Source: an uncultured Muribaculaceae bacterium (lineage in GTDB: Bacteria; Bacteroidota; Bacteroidia; Bacteroidales; Muribaculaceae). From it: a stretch of DNA of 64,000 bases. Within the stretch, counting starts at the first letter, position 1. Each line of letters begins with the position of its first letter. The stretch is taken from positions 62,001 to 126,000 of the forward strand of contig CAJTUF010000004.1 of NCBI GenBank assembly GCA_910579675.1. The letters run 5' to 3'. Made by a program: the position numbers and the translations under genes. Below the pieces are notes generated by a model. The model did no database searches. It had not been told where the DNA came from and saw nothing but the letters and a program-made list of their open reading frames with translations. This document shows, one piece after another, positions 1 through 8,541 of the stretch.

Positions 1-602
1 AACTCCGGATTAAGCAGTGAAAAGTCGGCAAAGAAGCCATACAACGAGCCGTGTTCACCGGTTTCGAGATCGTCAATCTCCGCCGAGGCATCAGCTTCCG
101 AACCACCGGAGGGATATGTCGGGACACTTCCGATGAAAAGCCTGTCTTCTTTTCCGGTCACCGGTTTCTTGAATGTAAGATAATCCCAGATGTCGTCATG
201 CTTTGCTCCGAAAGCTATCATCTTGGCAATGTCCATACAGGAACAGCCGCCGATCCCTATCACACATTCCACATTATTGCTTCGGCATATCTCTATACCC
301 TTTTTGACAAAGGCGTAATGTGGTCCGATACAATCAGGTAAGTCGAACCATCTTATGCCATTTGCCTGCAATTCGGAAACAATGGCATCATATGCTCCAT
401 TTCGTTTTGCTGAACCACCGCCATACACGAGCAGGACATTTTTCTTTCCGTTCAGCAATTCCGGCAGATGCGATACGGCATCTTTGCCAAAATATACATT
501 TATAGGTGTCTGGAAATGGAAATTACTGCAAGTGTAATTCGCCTTGTTGGTCTTGTCCTTATCCAGAACAGCAGTCATTCTGCTTTGAGTATATTCTTCC
601 AT
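1..602 (-). CDS. Iron-containing alcohol dehydrogenase, YqhD/butanol dehydrogenase type (3' end outside window)
   Basis: Starts at the ATG whose complement is 600-602 and stays open to the left window edge, giving about 200 N-terminal residues. The N-terminal half has the family layout: FHFQTP near residue 29, a FGKDAV strand, YGGGSAKRNGAYD, then the nucleotide-binding turn GIGGCSCMDIAK where the family normally has GGGSxxDxAK, and TYPSGGSEA. These proteins are cytosolic metal- and NAD(P)H-dependent enzymes that reduce aldehydes to alcohols. The metal ligands lie in the missing C-terminal half, so activity cannot be judged. It is followed 9 nt downstream on the reading side of the cluster by a zinc alcohol dehydrogenase on the same strand, suggesting one aldehyde/alcohol operon. 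The GGC variant of GGGS is unusual but probably tolerated. Confidence 0.88.
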   Translation of the reverse strand, partial: MEEYTQSRMTAVLDKDKTNKANYTCSNFHFQTPINVYFGKDAVSHLPELLNGKKNVLLVYGGGSAKRNGAYDAIVSELQANGIRWFDLPDCIGPHYAFVKKGIEICRSNNVECVIGIGGCSCMDIAKMIAFGAKHDDIWDYLTFKKPVTGKEDRLFIGSVPTYPSGGSEADASAEIDDLETGEHGSLYGFFADFSLLNPE

Positions 603-611
603 TAAATTTAA

Positions 612-1745
612 TTATTTTAGAGTTGACATATCAATGACATAGCGGAATTTTACTTTGCCGTCGCGTACTTTGTCGTATGCCTCAGTTATCTTATCCGCAT
701 CAGCCGGAATTATCTCAACTTCGGGATAGATGTCGTTTTCAACCGAGTAGTTGATAGCCTCTTGTGTTTCAGGAATACTACCTATACGGGAGCCGAAAAG
801 TCTGCGATCAGCCATTCCGATGAAAGAACGCATTGAGATAGTCGGCATATCCTCGTTTGACGGAATACCGACTATGCACATCTGGCCGTTCCACTTCAGC
901 ATCTTCATGTACTGAATCGGGTCGTAATTAGTTGGAATGGTGCTTATAATAAAATCGAAGGTGTTGTCAAGACCTGTCATTTCATCAGGATTAGTGACAT
1001 TCACATACCGTTCCGCCCCGAGATTTGTGGCATCTCCACGTTTATCCTCAGTTATATCAAATACTGTTACTTCAGCACCAAGGTGTTTTAGATAACGTAC
1101 TGCCATATAACCAAGACCTCCAAAACCTGCAACTCCTACTTTATCGCCGGCTTTAACTCCGGCAAATTTAATCGGCGAATAGGTTGTGATTCCGGCACAC
1201 AGCAACGGGGCGACTCTTGACAAATCTGCATTTTGCGGAATGAGTATCGCGTAGTCCTCCGATATTACATAGTTATTGGAATAACCACCCTGTGTACGTT
1301 CATTATTATGATAAGGGTCATGGTCGTGGTAGGTTGAAACTGTGTGGCTGCAATAATGCTCCTGTCCGTTCTTGCAGAAATCACATTCATGGCACGAGTT
1401 GATTATACAGCCCACACCGGCATAATCTCCGACTTTGAATTTTGTGACATTCTTGCCCACATTGACAACCTTTCCTGCAATCTCGTGTCCCGGGACCATT
1501 GGATATTCTTCCTTGCGCCAGTCGCCGTGAACATTATGCAGGTCGCTGTGACAAATACCTGAATAAAGTATTTCCATCTGTATCTCATCATCACCGACAG
1601 CATGACGGTTGAACCCGTAAGGCTTGAATACGCCCGTTTCATCGAAAGCAGCAAAGCCTTTTGCCGGGATTGAATCCTGTGCTTGCAATCCTGTGGCAGA
1701 AAACAATACCATTGCGATACCTGCCAATATTGAAAATCCTTTCAT
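612..1745 (-). CDS. Zinc-dependent NAD(P)H alcohol dehydrogenase, YahK/CAD type, with signal peptide
   Basis: A medium-chain dehydrogenase/reductase of 377 aa. Catalytic zinc ligands are C65 (in GICHSDLH), the GHE pair H87/E88 and C183 (LLCAGITTYSP); the structural zinc uses C118, C121, C124 and C132. The Rossmann turn is GFGGLG at 207-212. It aligns by eye over its whole length with E. coli YahK, a broad aldehyde reductase. The odd part is the first 22 residues: MKGFSILAGIAMVLFSATGL followed by QAQ, a clear Sec-type signal sequence with a cleavage site, so the protein is predicted to leave the cytoplasm where NADPH is found. No internal Met lies before the catalytic core that would give a normal cytosolic start. 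It lies between the Fe-alcohol dehydrogenase and the RibD-C gene on the same strand with very short gaps. Confidence 0.92.
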   Translation of the reverse strand: MKGFSILAGIAMVLFSATGLQAQDSIPAKGFAAFDETGVFKPYGFNRHAVGDDEIQMEILYSGICHSDLHNVHGDWRKEEYPMVPGHEIAGKVVNVGKNVTKFKVGDYAGVGCIINSCHECDFCKNGQEHYCSHTVSTYHDHDPYHNNERTQGGYSNNYVISEDYAILIPQNADLSRVAPLLCAGITTYSPIKFAGVKAGDKVGVAGFGGLGYMAVRYLKHLGAEVTVFDITEDKRGDATNLGAERYVNVTNPDEMTGLDNTFDFIISTIPTNYDPIQYMKMLKWNGQMCIVGIPSNEDMPTISMRSFIGMADRRLFGSRIGSIPETQEAINYSVENDIYPEVEIIPADADKITEAYDKVRDGKVKFRYVIDMSTLK

Positions 1746-1751
1746 GATTGA

Positions 1752-2465
1752 TTACTCCGATATATTATGGAATTTGTAGCGTAACCAGACAATACCGTGA
1801 GGCTTTTGCTCCACTGAGAGAAGCTCCAGAGCCTGACCCTCCGCCGGACGTTCTTCCGAGTGTCCGAGGTATTCAAAGATTGACGGTGCGGTGGTCAGCC
1901 CGTCTATTCCGGGATAGATCACAAGGCTCAATTCATTGATAAGGCCTTGTGCAAGCATAGCTCCGTCAATTATGCCTCCGCCTTGCAGGGATATGGTATT
2001 GACATTGAAATAATGTTTGACAAGAGTGAAAACCTTACGGAGGTTGTGAACATCATCCACCACAAGATACGACACACCCTTTTCTTCAAGAGCCGCAAGA
2101 TAGTCTGTTGTGGCATTCTTACCTATAATAGTAAGAATATTGTCGCCACGCAGACGGTCAGAGGTGAAGAATATATCGGCATCGGGGTCAATCGTGATAA
2201 ACAGCCTCGATGAAGTTCGGTTGCCCACAAATACCTTTCCGCTTTCGCCCAACGGTTCGCCTTTAGGCTTAAATATGTACGGAAAAGCCTCGCAGGTGGT
2301 AGCCTTTCCGAACATCCACGCATCAGTGTCAAGGCTCTTGCCTATTGCAGCGTATTCTTTGAACAGCTCAGACGGATTTGTGCCGTCGAATGGAGCGGTC
2401 CAGCGTCCTGGCAACAGACGTCCGTCCACTGAACTCATTATGTGGCATATTACTTTTGGTGTCAT
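1752..2465 (-). CDS. RibD C-terminal/dihydrofolate reductase-fold protein
   Basis: A 237-aa stand-alone RibD_C domain protein. It begins with the family strand VICHIMSSVDGRLLPGR (NADPH and substrate side), has a central DAWMFGKATT segment and ends with the LQGGGIIDGAML turn near residue 165 that binds the NADPH pyrophosphate, followed by LSLVIYPGIDG. The family includes the reductase half of riboflavin synthesis and many single-domain NADPH reductases of unknown substrate. There is no deaminase domain, so a riboflavin role is unlikely. It is six bases from the alcohol dehydrogenase gene downstream and six from the aldo/keto reductase upstream, so it is almost certainly in the same transcript of NAD(P)H-linked reductases. 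No signal peptide is seen. Confidence 0.85.
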   Translation of the reverse strand: MTPKVICHIMSSVDGRLLPGRWTAPFDGTNPSELFKEYAAIGKSLDTDAWMFGKATTCEAFPYIFKPKGEPLGESGKVFVGNRTSSRLFITIDPDADIFFTSDRLRGDNILTIIGKNATTDYLAALEEKGVSYLVVDDVHNLRKVFTLVKHYFNVNTISLQGGGIIDGAMLAQGLINELSLVIYPGIDGLTTAPSIFEYLGHSEERPAEGQALELLSVEQKPHGIVWLRYKFHNISE

Positions 2466-2471
2466 ATTTTA

Positions 2472-3482
2472 TTATGCTTTTTGTGATTCTACAATTTTTG
2501 ATCCGCCAAAAACATCGCTCATCGGTATGCTATCAAGTTGACGATCGATAGCCGCAACGTCCTCTGTTGATAGATTTATATCAGCTGCTCCGAAGTTTTC
2601 TTTCAGTCGGCAAAGGTGGCGTGTGCCGGGGATAGGCACGATATATGGCTTCTTACACAGCATCCATGCAAGGGAAATCTGCGAGGGCGTGGCGTGTTTC
2701 TCTTCAGCGAGCCGACGTATAAGTTCAAACAGCATCTCGTTTTCCTCAAAACTCTCACGGCTGAACTGAGGCATGGCTGCACGATAATCATTCTTGGGAT
2801 TGAATTTTGAGTCGGCGGTATAGAAGTCCGACAGCAGACCGTTGGCAAGCGGAGAGAACGCGATAAAGCCTACATTCAATTCCTCAAGCGTCGGGAAAAT
2901 ATCCTCGTGCCACCTTGCCATCATCGAATAGCGGTTCTGTATAGCCGTTACGGGACATACCGCATGGGCGCGACGGAGATATTCCTCAGTAGTTTCCGAT
3001 ACGCCCCAATGGAGTATCTTGCCTTCCTGTATCAGTTGCGACATAATATCTGCCACAATTTCCGGCTCGACATCAGGGTCAATGCGGTGTTGCAGATACA
3101 GGTCGATATGGTCGGTTTGCAAGCGATGTAGAGAGCCATCAACAGCTTTCCGGATGCTATCGGGTGTTGAATCCGGAATCAGAGGATAAGGTCCCGGCTC
3201 GTGCGATTTGTCGAATGTAAGACCAAATTTTGTTGTGATTACAACCTTATCACGGTAAGGCTTCAATGCTTCTCCAAGCAATTCCTCGTTATCATGAGGA
3301 TTTGTATCCGTGCCGTAAATTTCAGCGGTATCAAACAATGTGTAACCCATCTCCACTGCATCTGCAAGGAGTGTTTTCATTGACTTTTTATCAGCGGGTG
3401 CGCCGTATGCGTGGCTCATGCCCATACATCCGAGGCCCACCGAGGATACGGTTAATCCGGAAATTATACGAAACTTATTCAT
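2472..3482 (-). CDS. Aldo/keto reductase
   Basis: A 336-aa aldo/keto reductase of the large bacterial group typified by E. coli YajO/YghZ and plant AKR13. The catalytic tetrad is complete: D51 and Y56 (LFDTAEIYG), K85 (ITTKFG) and H132 (LYLQHRID). The NADPH phosphate site PGTRHLCRLKEN lies near residue 285. The enzyme should reduce aldehydes or ketones in the cytosol. It has a close paralogue at 16167-17159 on the other strand. The gene is packed between a membrane protein gene upstream and the RibD-C gene downstream with gaps of about 10 nt, which fits a polycistronic redox operon. Confidence 0.93.
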   Translation of the reverse strand: MNKFRIISGLTVSSVGLGCMGMSHAYGAPADKKSMKTLLADAVEMGYTLFDTAEIYGTDTNPHDNEELLGEALKPYRDKVVITTKFGLTFDKSHEPGPYPLIPDSTPDSIRKAVDGSLHRLQTDHIDLYLQHRIDPDVEPEIVADIMSQLIQEGKILHWGVSETTEEYLRRAHAVCPVTAIQNRYSMMARWHEDIFPTLEELNVGFIAFSPLANGLLSDFYTADSKFNPKNDYRAAMPQFSRESFEENEMLFELIRRLAEEKHATPSQISLAWMLCKKPYIVPIPGTRHLCRLKENFGAADINLSTEDVAAIDRQLDSIPMSDVFGGSKIVESQKA

Positions 3483-3492
3483 TATGATATAT

Positions 3493-3996
3493 TTATTTAG
3501 TTAGGGGTTGATGTTTGCGCCACGGCTTAAAAACAGAGATTACAACAAGAAAAATCAATGCTATTGCTTGATAGAATGATGCGTCTCGAGCCATTTTTAG
3601 TGAGGTAAGTACCTGATTGTTGTTCAATGAAGCATCATAATTTTGAAGTATCGTACTATAAGCGTGTTGACAAGCCAGATAAAAGACCAGCGATGCAAGC
3701 AGTATCACGACACCACAAACTATCCACTTAACAATAATCCATCGTTGCTTAAAAAAGCCCCACGGCGTGAACATACCGTAAAAAATTCCTGTACCAATGC
3801 TCAATATCGCCGCAGGTACAGTAAGAAATCTGTCAATCCAAACCATACACTTATAATACATAAAAAGCTCCTGCCCTGTATCATAAGAAATCCATGAAAG
3901 AACCCACATTGCAATAATGCTGACCGCCCATGTCATGACTACAAGCAAATGCAGGATTTTCAAAATCTTGGTGCCGGTAGGATTGAGTTGTAGCAT
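3493..3996 (-). CDS. Small four-helix integral membrane protein, DUF2269-like
   Basis: 167 aa with four predicted membrane helices at roughly residues 10-33, 55-78, 87-110 and 138-158. It starts in frame right after the stop of the flavodoxin-esterase gene (shared base at 3996). Short membrane proteins of this layout (DUF2269 and CopD/cytochrome-like relatives) carry a His in the first helix; here H16 lies in KILHLLVVMTW and another His in ACQHAY near residue 111, so haem or quinone contact is conceivable but not shown. Its position between an exported flavodoxin and cytosolic NADPH reductases makes it a candidate link for electrons across the membrane. That role is inference; the family assignment is by general resemblance only. 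Confidence 0.6.
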   Translation of the reverse strand: MLQLNPTGTKILKILHLLVVMTWAVSIIAMWVLSWISYDTGQELFMYYKCMVWIDRFLTVPAAILSIGTGIFYGMFTPWGFFKQRWIIVKWIVCGVVILLASLVFYLACQHAYSTILQNYDASLNNNQVLTSLKMARDASFYQAIALIFLVVISVFKPWRKHQPLTK

Positions 3997-5552
3997 TAGT
4001 TTGTCTTTAATACCTTACGAGTTGAATTGCGGGATTTTACGATGTATATTCCGTTGCTGAGAGTATCAGGAGATACTACCCGGCCATTTAAGTCATAGTA
4101 TGTTTCAGGTGTGTTTGCAGCCATATCTGCATTTATAGTATTTATAGCCGCAGAGTTGCCCTGCATAATCGGAGTGAGAAAGGCATCGAAGTCATTACCC
4201 CAGATTGAGGCATTGCCTCCGCTGCCATATCCATGCGGGTACCCCTCGAGCACCTTGGTTTCCACTCTTACCCCGGCTTCTTTCACTGCATTTGAGTTTT
4301 GGGTAAACTGGCCGGCAAATCCGTCGCGTGTGCCCCAGCAATAGAAGGCGGGAGGAAGGTTAGCTGCACGGAGTGTCTCAACATTGTTCATCGACACGCT
4401 CAATCGTCCATAGAAAGAATATATCATGCCCACGGCACAGGCTGAAACAGGCACGTTGTCAAGTTCATCGGGGCGGTATGAGCTGTCGAGAGCCGTAGCG
4501 TTGGTAAGGTCACGCCAGTTCAGCAGAACTTCGCCGTTCAATATACCTCCGGCTGAAAAACCGACAAGCGCGATGTTTTCAGGATTGATGCGATAGTCTT
4601 CAGCATGGGCTTTTACATATCGTATCGCCCTTTGCAGGTCAGTTGCGCTGGCCTGCATGGAATAAGGATTGATGCGGTAGTTCACAATAAAGCACTGGTA
4701 GCCCATCGGCACAAGCATATCAGCTATGTCATAGCCCTCGTTCTGCATACTGCGGAAAGCAAATGCACCTCCTGGGCAAATCATCACGGCTCCTTTGGGC
4801 TGAATATTCTCAGGCACAGTATATACCAGCATATTGGGCATAAAGTCAGGGCCATCGGAATTATTCACATTCTCGCGGAAACCGGGAATATTGCCTCGTT
4901 GCCAAAGTTCTACTGTCCCTTCCATCGGTGCTGTCGCACCTCCGGGGTTAAGACTGCCATACTGCTCGTTGATAAGGTCAATCCATGTCTGTATGCGGCT
5001 TTCATTGATAGAGCCGCTTGTAAGTCCAAGACCTTCAAGATGGTCGGCATCTGGTGTCATATCCACAATCGCCTTAAGGGTTTCATCACGGTAGGTTGAT
5101 GCGTATGTTGTAAAGGGAACAACGGTTTTACCATCAAAATCATAGCTTTCAGCAAAAGTATGAAGAATCATGGGTGCGGTATGCCACCACACGGGGCCAC
5201 CGAGAAAAACAACATCATATTCATCCCAGTTTGCAACACTGTTTTTTATGGCTGGACGTGCATTGCTGTCGCGTTCCTCCAATGCTACTTCAGTGCATGG
5301 GGTATATGAGGTCGGATATGGATTGACCGGCTCGATTTCAAACAGATCTCCACCGGTGATTGCCTGTACCTGCTGGGCCATGCGTTTGGTTGTGCCACCC
5401 CATGAGAAGTAGGCTATCAATACTTTTTCCCCTGAAAAATAATCAGAGCCTCCTCCTTCGCCCGGTTGTGGCTGTTCGGGCATTTCAGGTTCATGTGCAC
5501 TGCATGATGTGAAAGTCAGCAGCATAAGAAGTAAAAAAAGATAATGCTTCAT
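3996..5552 (-). CDS. Lipoprotein fusion: flavodoxin domain + alpha/beta-hydrolase esterase + sorting-like C-terminus
   Basis: 518 aa. A lipoprotein signal ends at C17 (LLTFTSC). A flavodoxin-like domain follows at about 43-200: the FMN phosphate loop FSWGGTTKRMA, then FLGGPVWWHTAPM and the FTTYAST strand. From about 210 to 460 there is an acetyl-esterase/BD-FAE-like hydrolase with an oxyanion CPGGAF loop near 260, the nucleophile elbow GFSAG near 333, an acid in GTRDGF near 408 and a His in YPHGYG near 440. The tail YYDLNGRVVSPDTLSNGIYI resembles Bacteroidetes type IX secretion sorting domains. A flavoprotein and an esterase joined in one exported chain is unusual. It heads the leftward run of genes and has a -7 box (complement of 5583-5590) about 30 nt upstream. 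Confidence 0.88.
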   Translation of the reverse strand: MKHYLFLLLMLLTFTSCSAHEPEMPEQPQPGEGGGSDYFSGEKVLIAYFSWGGTTKRMAQQVQAITGGDLFEIEPVNPYPTSYTPCTEVALEERDSNARPAIKNSVANWDEYDVVFLGGPVWWHTAPMILHTFAESYDFDGKTVVPFTTYASTYRDETLKAIVDMTPDADHLEGLGLTSGSINESRIQTWIDLINEQYGSLNPGGATAPMEGTVELWQRGNIPGFRENVNNSDGPDFMPNMLVYTVPENIQPKGAVMICPGGAFAFRSMQNEGYDIADMLVPMGYQCFIVNYRINPYSMQASATDLQRAIRYVKAHAEDYRINPENIALVGFSAGGILNGEVLLNWRDLTNATALDSSYRPDELDNVPVSACAVGMIYSFYGRLSVSMNNVETLRAANLPPAFYCWGTRDGFAGQFTQNSNAVKEAGVRVETKVLEGYPHGYGSGGNASIWGNDFDAFLTPIMQGNSAAINTINADMAANTPETYYDLNGRVVSPDTLSNGIYIVKSRNSTRKVLKTN

Positions 5553-5582
5553 GCTTGTTGTGAATTTATAATTCTACTGATG

Positions 5583-5590
5583 CAAAATTA
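5583..5590 (-). promoter_or_regulatory. Bacteroidetes -7 promoter box for the flavodoxin-esterase operon
   Basis: Read on the minus strand the bases are TAATTTTG, a full match to TAnnTTTG, about 30 nt before the start codon at 5552. No clear TTTG is seen at the -33 distance. Confidence 0.5.
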
Positions 5591-5674
5591 CTGACAGACA
5601 CCGAGACTATTGTTACTCTTTTTTCGGGTCGTAATTCCAAAATTTCCGAAAATAAAATCAATCCATTCAACGCT

Positions 5675-5707
5675 AAAAAAGAAAGACGACATCACTGCCG
5701 TCCTTCT
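5675..5707 (-). terminator. Rho-independent terminator after the flavodoxin lipoprotein gene
   Basis: Stem of complement 5699-5705 with 5682-5688 (AAGGACG / CGTCTTT read on the minus strand) followed by a run of T residues (complement of 5675-5680). It lies just past the stop of the gene at 5725-6471 and separates it from the flavodoxin-esterase gene. Confidence 0.6.
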
Positions 5708-5724
5708 TCCTTCATCTCATGTTT

Positions 5725-6471
5725 TTATATGATAATTTTAAATCTCCCTGTCGAATTTTTTACGATATATATACCCTTAAGATTTGTTACGCCCTTTATG
5801 ATGCGTCCATTCAGATCGTATATCGTCACATCATTGGAGTTCAGATCTATTGACACATCTTCAATTCCGGCATTATTATCCGGATGTGATTCTTCCCATA
5901 CTGCGCTGATACGGTTTACCCATGCCTCTACACCGCTGGTCGAACCTGTTGTACCAAGACCTTCAAGGTGCTCAGCTTCAGGTGTCATATCTACGATGGC
6001 TTGCAATGTTTCATCACGATAAGTTGCGGCATAAGTGCAGAAAGGAACAACCGTCTTGCCTTCAAAATCGTAGCTTTCTGCGAAAGTGTGGATAATCATA
6101 GGAGTTGTCCACCACCATACCGGACAACCAATGAAAACAATATCATAGTCTGCCCAGTTTTCAACGCGGTTCTTGATTTCAGGACGTGCATTATTGTTTT
6201 TTTCTTCAAGTGCGACTTCTGTACAGGGAGTGTAAGCCGTGGGATAAGGGACAACAGGCTCAATCTCAAAAATGTCACCTTTTGTCACATCCTCAATCGT
6301 TTCTGCCATACGGCGGGTAGTGCCACCCCACGAAAAGTAAGCGACAAGAACCTTTTTGCCGTTAAACAGAGTTCCATCACTTCCCGAGGCCAGCTGAGGC
6401 ACATCATTCTCGGTCGCGCTACATGACAATATTGTCAAGAGCACCATGAATAAGGCGAAAATCTTTTTCAT
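5725..6471 (-). CDS. Lipoprotein flavodoxin with sorting-like C-terminal tail
   Basis: 248 aa with a lipoprotein signal ending at C17 (LLTILSC). The flavodoxin fold covers about 38-205: FSWGGTTRRMAETIE (FMN phosphate loop), FIGCPVWWWTTPMI and PFCTYAATYRDETL. The end, about residues 215-248, has the pattern IYDLNGRIIKGVTNLKGIYI seen in type IX secretion C-terminal domains. It is a close paralogue of the flavodoxin half of the neighbouring fusion gene, so one probably arose by duplication. Flavodoxins normally carry FMN as one-electron carriers in the cytosol; a lipid-anchored copy would need FMN outside the inner membrane. A -7 box is at the complement of 6530-6537 and a terminator follows the gene. 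Confidence 0.88.
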   Translation of the reverse strand: MKKIFALFMVLLTILSCSATENDVPQLASGSDGTLFNGKKVLVAYFSWGGTTRRMAETIEDVTKGDIFEIEPVVPYPTAYTPCTEVALEEKNNNARPEIKNRVENWADYDIVFIGCPVWWWTTPMIIHTFAESYDFEGKTVVPFCTYAATYRDETLQAIVDMTPEAEHLEGLGTTGSTSGVEAWVNRISAVWEESHPDNNAGIEDVSIDLNSNDVTIYDLNGRIIKGVTNLKGIYIVKNSTGRFKIII

Positions 6472-6529
6472 ACCCGTTGTTTAGTTATGTTTGAAGTGCG
6501 ATAATTATGGTTTGTTCCAAATTACGCCG

Positions 6530-6537
6530 CAAAGTTA
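6530..6537 (-). promoter_or_regulatory. -7 promoter box for the 5725-6471 flavodoxin gene
   Basis: TAACTTTG on the minus strand, a perfect TAnnTTTG match 59 nt upstream of the start codon. It lies in the divergent intergenic region shared with the gene at 6698. Confidence 0.5.
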
Positions 6538-6697
6538 CAGTCACTTCATCTCTCGGGCATTACACTTTGTTCTGTTGTTTTTGCCAAATTTTCCGTTTCA
6601 TCACACAATCGGAAAAAATGGCAATAGTTACAGAAAATATTCTCGTATCTATTTGTCTGGCTACTTGTAATTTTGCTTCGTGATAAATTTTCTAATT

Positions 6698-7969
6698 ATG
6701 AATTATCTCAAATCAATCATTATCATTTTTATTTGCTGTCTGACCGTCGGTCTGGACAATATCGTATATGGAGCCAATCTGAACGATACCAATGTGACAA
6801 TCAATGGTAAAATAGTTGATGCACGCAACAATAAAGGCATCGGAAGTGTTGATATTACCTTAATGGAAAGCAATATAGGCACAATAAGCAATTCTGACGG
6901 ATATTTTTCGTTGACATGCCCAACAGTGTCTGTTGGCAAGGTTTCTTTCTCAATCAAAGGATATTCGACCGTAACCGTTCCATTAGATAGTCTTAGGAAA
7001 GGCGGCAATATTATACGATTGGACAGACAAGCCGTTGAATTATCTGAGGTTGTTGTCTATGGTGGAGATCCTGTTAAGATTGTAGAAGAGGCTATCAAGA
7101 AAATACCGGACAATTATTCGTTGAGCAATGACCTTCTTTCGGTTTTTTACAGAGAAACAATTAAAAAAGGACGCCGTTTTATCGGAGTATCGGAAGCCGC
7201 TATTGACGTTTACAAAACGCCATACAACAAGCGTGAAATCGCAGGGGACCGCGTGCAGATAGAACGAGGGAGACGCCTTGTAAGCCAAAAGAGCAATGAC
7301 ACAATAGCTGTAAAAATAGTGGGAGGTCCGAATCTTGCAGTCTGTGTGGATTTCGTAAAAAATGCGGATGTTCTGTTCTCAGAGAATGAGTTGTCGGATT
7401 ATGAGTTCAAGATAAAAAATCCTGAACTTATCGACGACAGATTGCAGTACGTAATTGATTTCAGACCAAAGATTCAACGAGAATATGCTCAATTCCGAGG
7501 TTCATTATATATTGATAGAGAGCTTCTGGCGTTTACCAGAGCTGAATTTGAAATAGATCCGAGTGATAAAGCAAAAATGACAGCGGCTGTCCTTCACAAA
7601 AAACCGAGAGGACTGCGTTTCAATCCTCAAAAGATAGACTTTGTAGTGTCATACAAGCAGGTCAATGGCAAGACATACCTTAACTATATCCAGAATGTCA
7701 TGCGGTTCAAATGCGATATGAAACGCAGACTGTTCTCTTCTGCCTATACAGCCTATACAGAAATGGTTGTAGTCAATAGAGAGGAAGGAACTGAGGCAAG
7801 AATAACTCGCAAGGATGCGTTCAAACCGCGTCAGATATTTTATGACCTCGTTGACCAGTATTGGGACGAGGATTATTGGTCTGATTATAACATTATCGAA
7901 CCGACAGAATCACTTGAACACGCTGTTGAGAAACTGAAAAAGAACGGAAAGACTATATCCATGCAGTAA
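6698..7969 (+). CDS. Exported carboxypeptidase-regulatory-like domain protein (CarboxypepD_reg-like)
   Basis: 423 aa from the ATG at 6698; a GTG six codons earlier is open but adds nothing to the signal. Signal peptide about 1-25 (IIIIFICCLTVGL...YGA). Residues 30-115 form the beta-sandwich carboxypeptidase-D regulatory domain with GKIVDARNNKGIGSVDITL and the SNSDGYFSL turn, as found at the N-terminus of TonB-dependent receptors, ending in LSEVVVYGGDP. The rest (about 120-400) matches the part that follows this domain in many Bacteroidetes proteins without a barrel, with the YRETIKKGRRFIGVSEA segment. Likely a periplasmic or outer-membrane-facing protein of unknown role. It diverges from the flavodoxin gene and is followed 15 nt later by an NTF2-like gene. 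Confidence 0.8.
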   Translation: MNYLKSIIIIFICCLTVGLDNIVYGANLNDTNVTINGKIVDARNNKGIGSVDITLMESNIGTISNSDGYFSLTCPTVSVGKVSFSIKGYSTVTVPLDSLRKGGNIIRLDRQAVELSEVVVYGGDPVKIVEEAIKKIPDNYSLSNDLLSVFYRETIKKGRRFIGVSEAAIDVYKTPYNKREIAGDRVQIERGRRLVSQKSNDTIAVKIVGGPNLAVCVDFVKNADVLFSENELSDYEFKIKNPELIDDRLQYVIDFRPKIQREYAQFRGSLYIDRELLAFTRAEFEIDPSDKAKMTAAVLHKKPRGLRFNPQKIDFVVSYKQVNGKTYLNYIQNVMRFKCDMKRRLFSSAYTAYTEMVVVNREEGTEARITRKDAFKPRQIFYDLVDQYWDEDYWSDYNIIEPTESLEHAVEKLKKNGKTISMQ

Positions 7970-7983
7970 TATATAAATATAAT

Positions 7984-8436
7984 ATGACAATGAAAAAAGT
8001 ATTTGTTCTTACAGTTCTGCTGATTAGTTCTATACTTGGAGTTACAGCACAAGAAAATTCCTTCTCCAAAGAGGAACAGGAAATAATCAATCTCTCCAAC
8101 GACAAATGGCAATGGATGTCGGATAAAAACGTGGAGAAACTTGCAGACTTATTCCATGAAGCATCACAGTTCGTACACATGGGTGGTTACTGGGGTAAGG
8201 AGCAAGAGCTGAACACAATCAAGGATGGTGGTATCTGGTATAAAAAAGCTGAGATACATGACCAGAAGGTTAAATTCACGGAGAATACGGCGACTGTTTA
8301 CAGTATCATTCATCTCAATTCAGTAGTCGGTGGTAATTCTGTCCGCTTTCCATTCATCGTAACAGAGGTATTTGTCCGTGAGAATGGCAAGTGGCTTCTG
8401 TCCTCACTTGTATTTACTAAGACATTGGGGGAATAA
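7984..8436 (+). CDS. Exported NTF2-like (DUF4440/SnoaL-type) protein
   Basis: 150 aa with a signal peptide of about 22 residues (KKVFVLTVLLISSILGVTAQ). The mature part follows the NTF2-like cone fold used by DUF4440 proteins: an N-terminal helix EEQEIINLSNDKWQWM, FHEASQFVHMGG, then strands ending EVFVRENGKWLLSSLVF. Family members are small-molecule binding or isomerase-like domains; substrate unknown. The gene lies 14 nt after the preceding gene and is probably co-transcribed. Confidence 0.8.
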   Translation: MTMKKVFVLTVLLISSILGVTAQENSFSKEEQEIINLSNDKWQWMSDKNVEKLADLFHEASQFVHMGGYWGKEQELNTIKDGGIWYKKAEIHDQKVKFTENTATVYSIIHLNSVVGGNSVRFPFIVTEVFVRENGKWLLSSLVFTKTLGE

Positions 8437-8541
8437 AATATTTTTCGGAAAAAAGTGAAATACGCACCGTGAAAAATGAAAATCATGGTGTTTCGACAAA
8501 TTGTTTAATAATCGTGCCTCGGCACAAAAAAACAAGATTAC

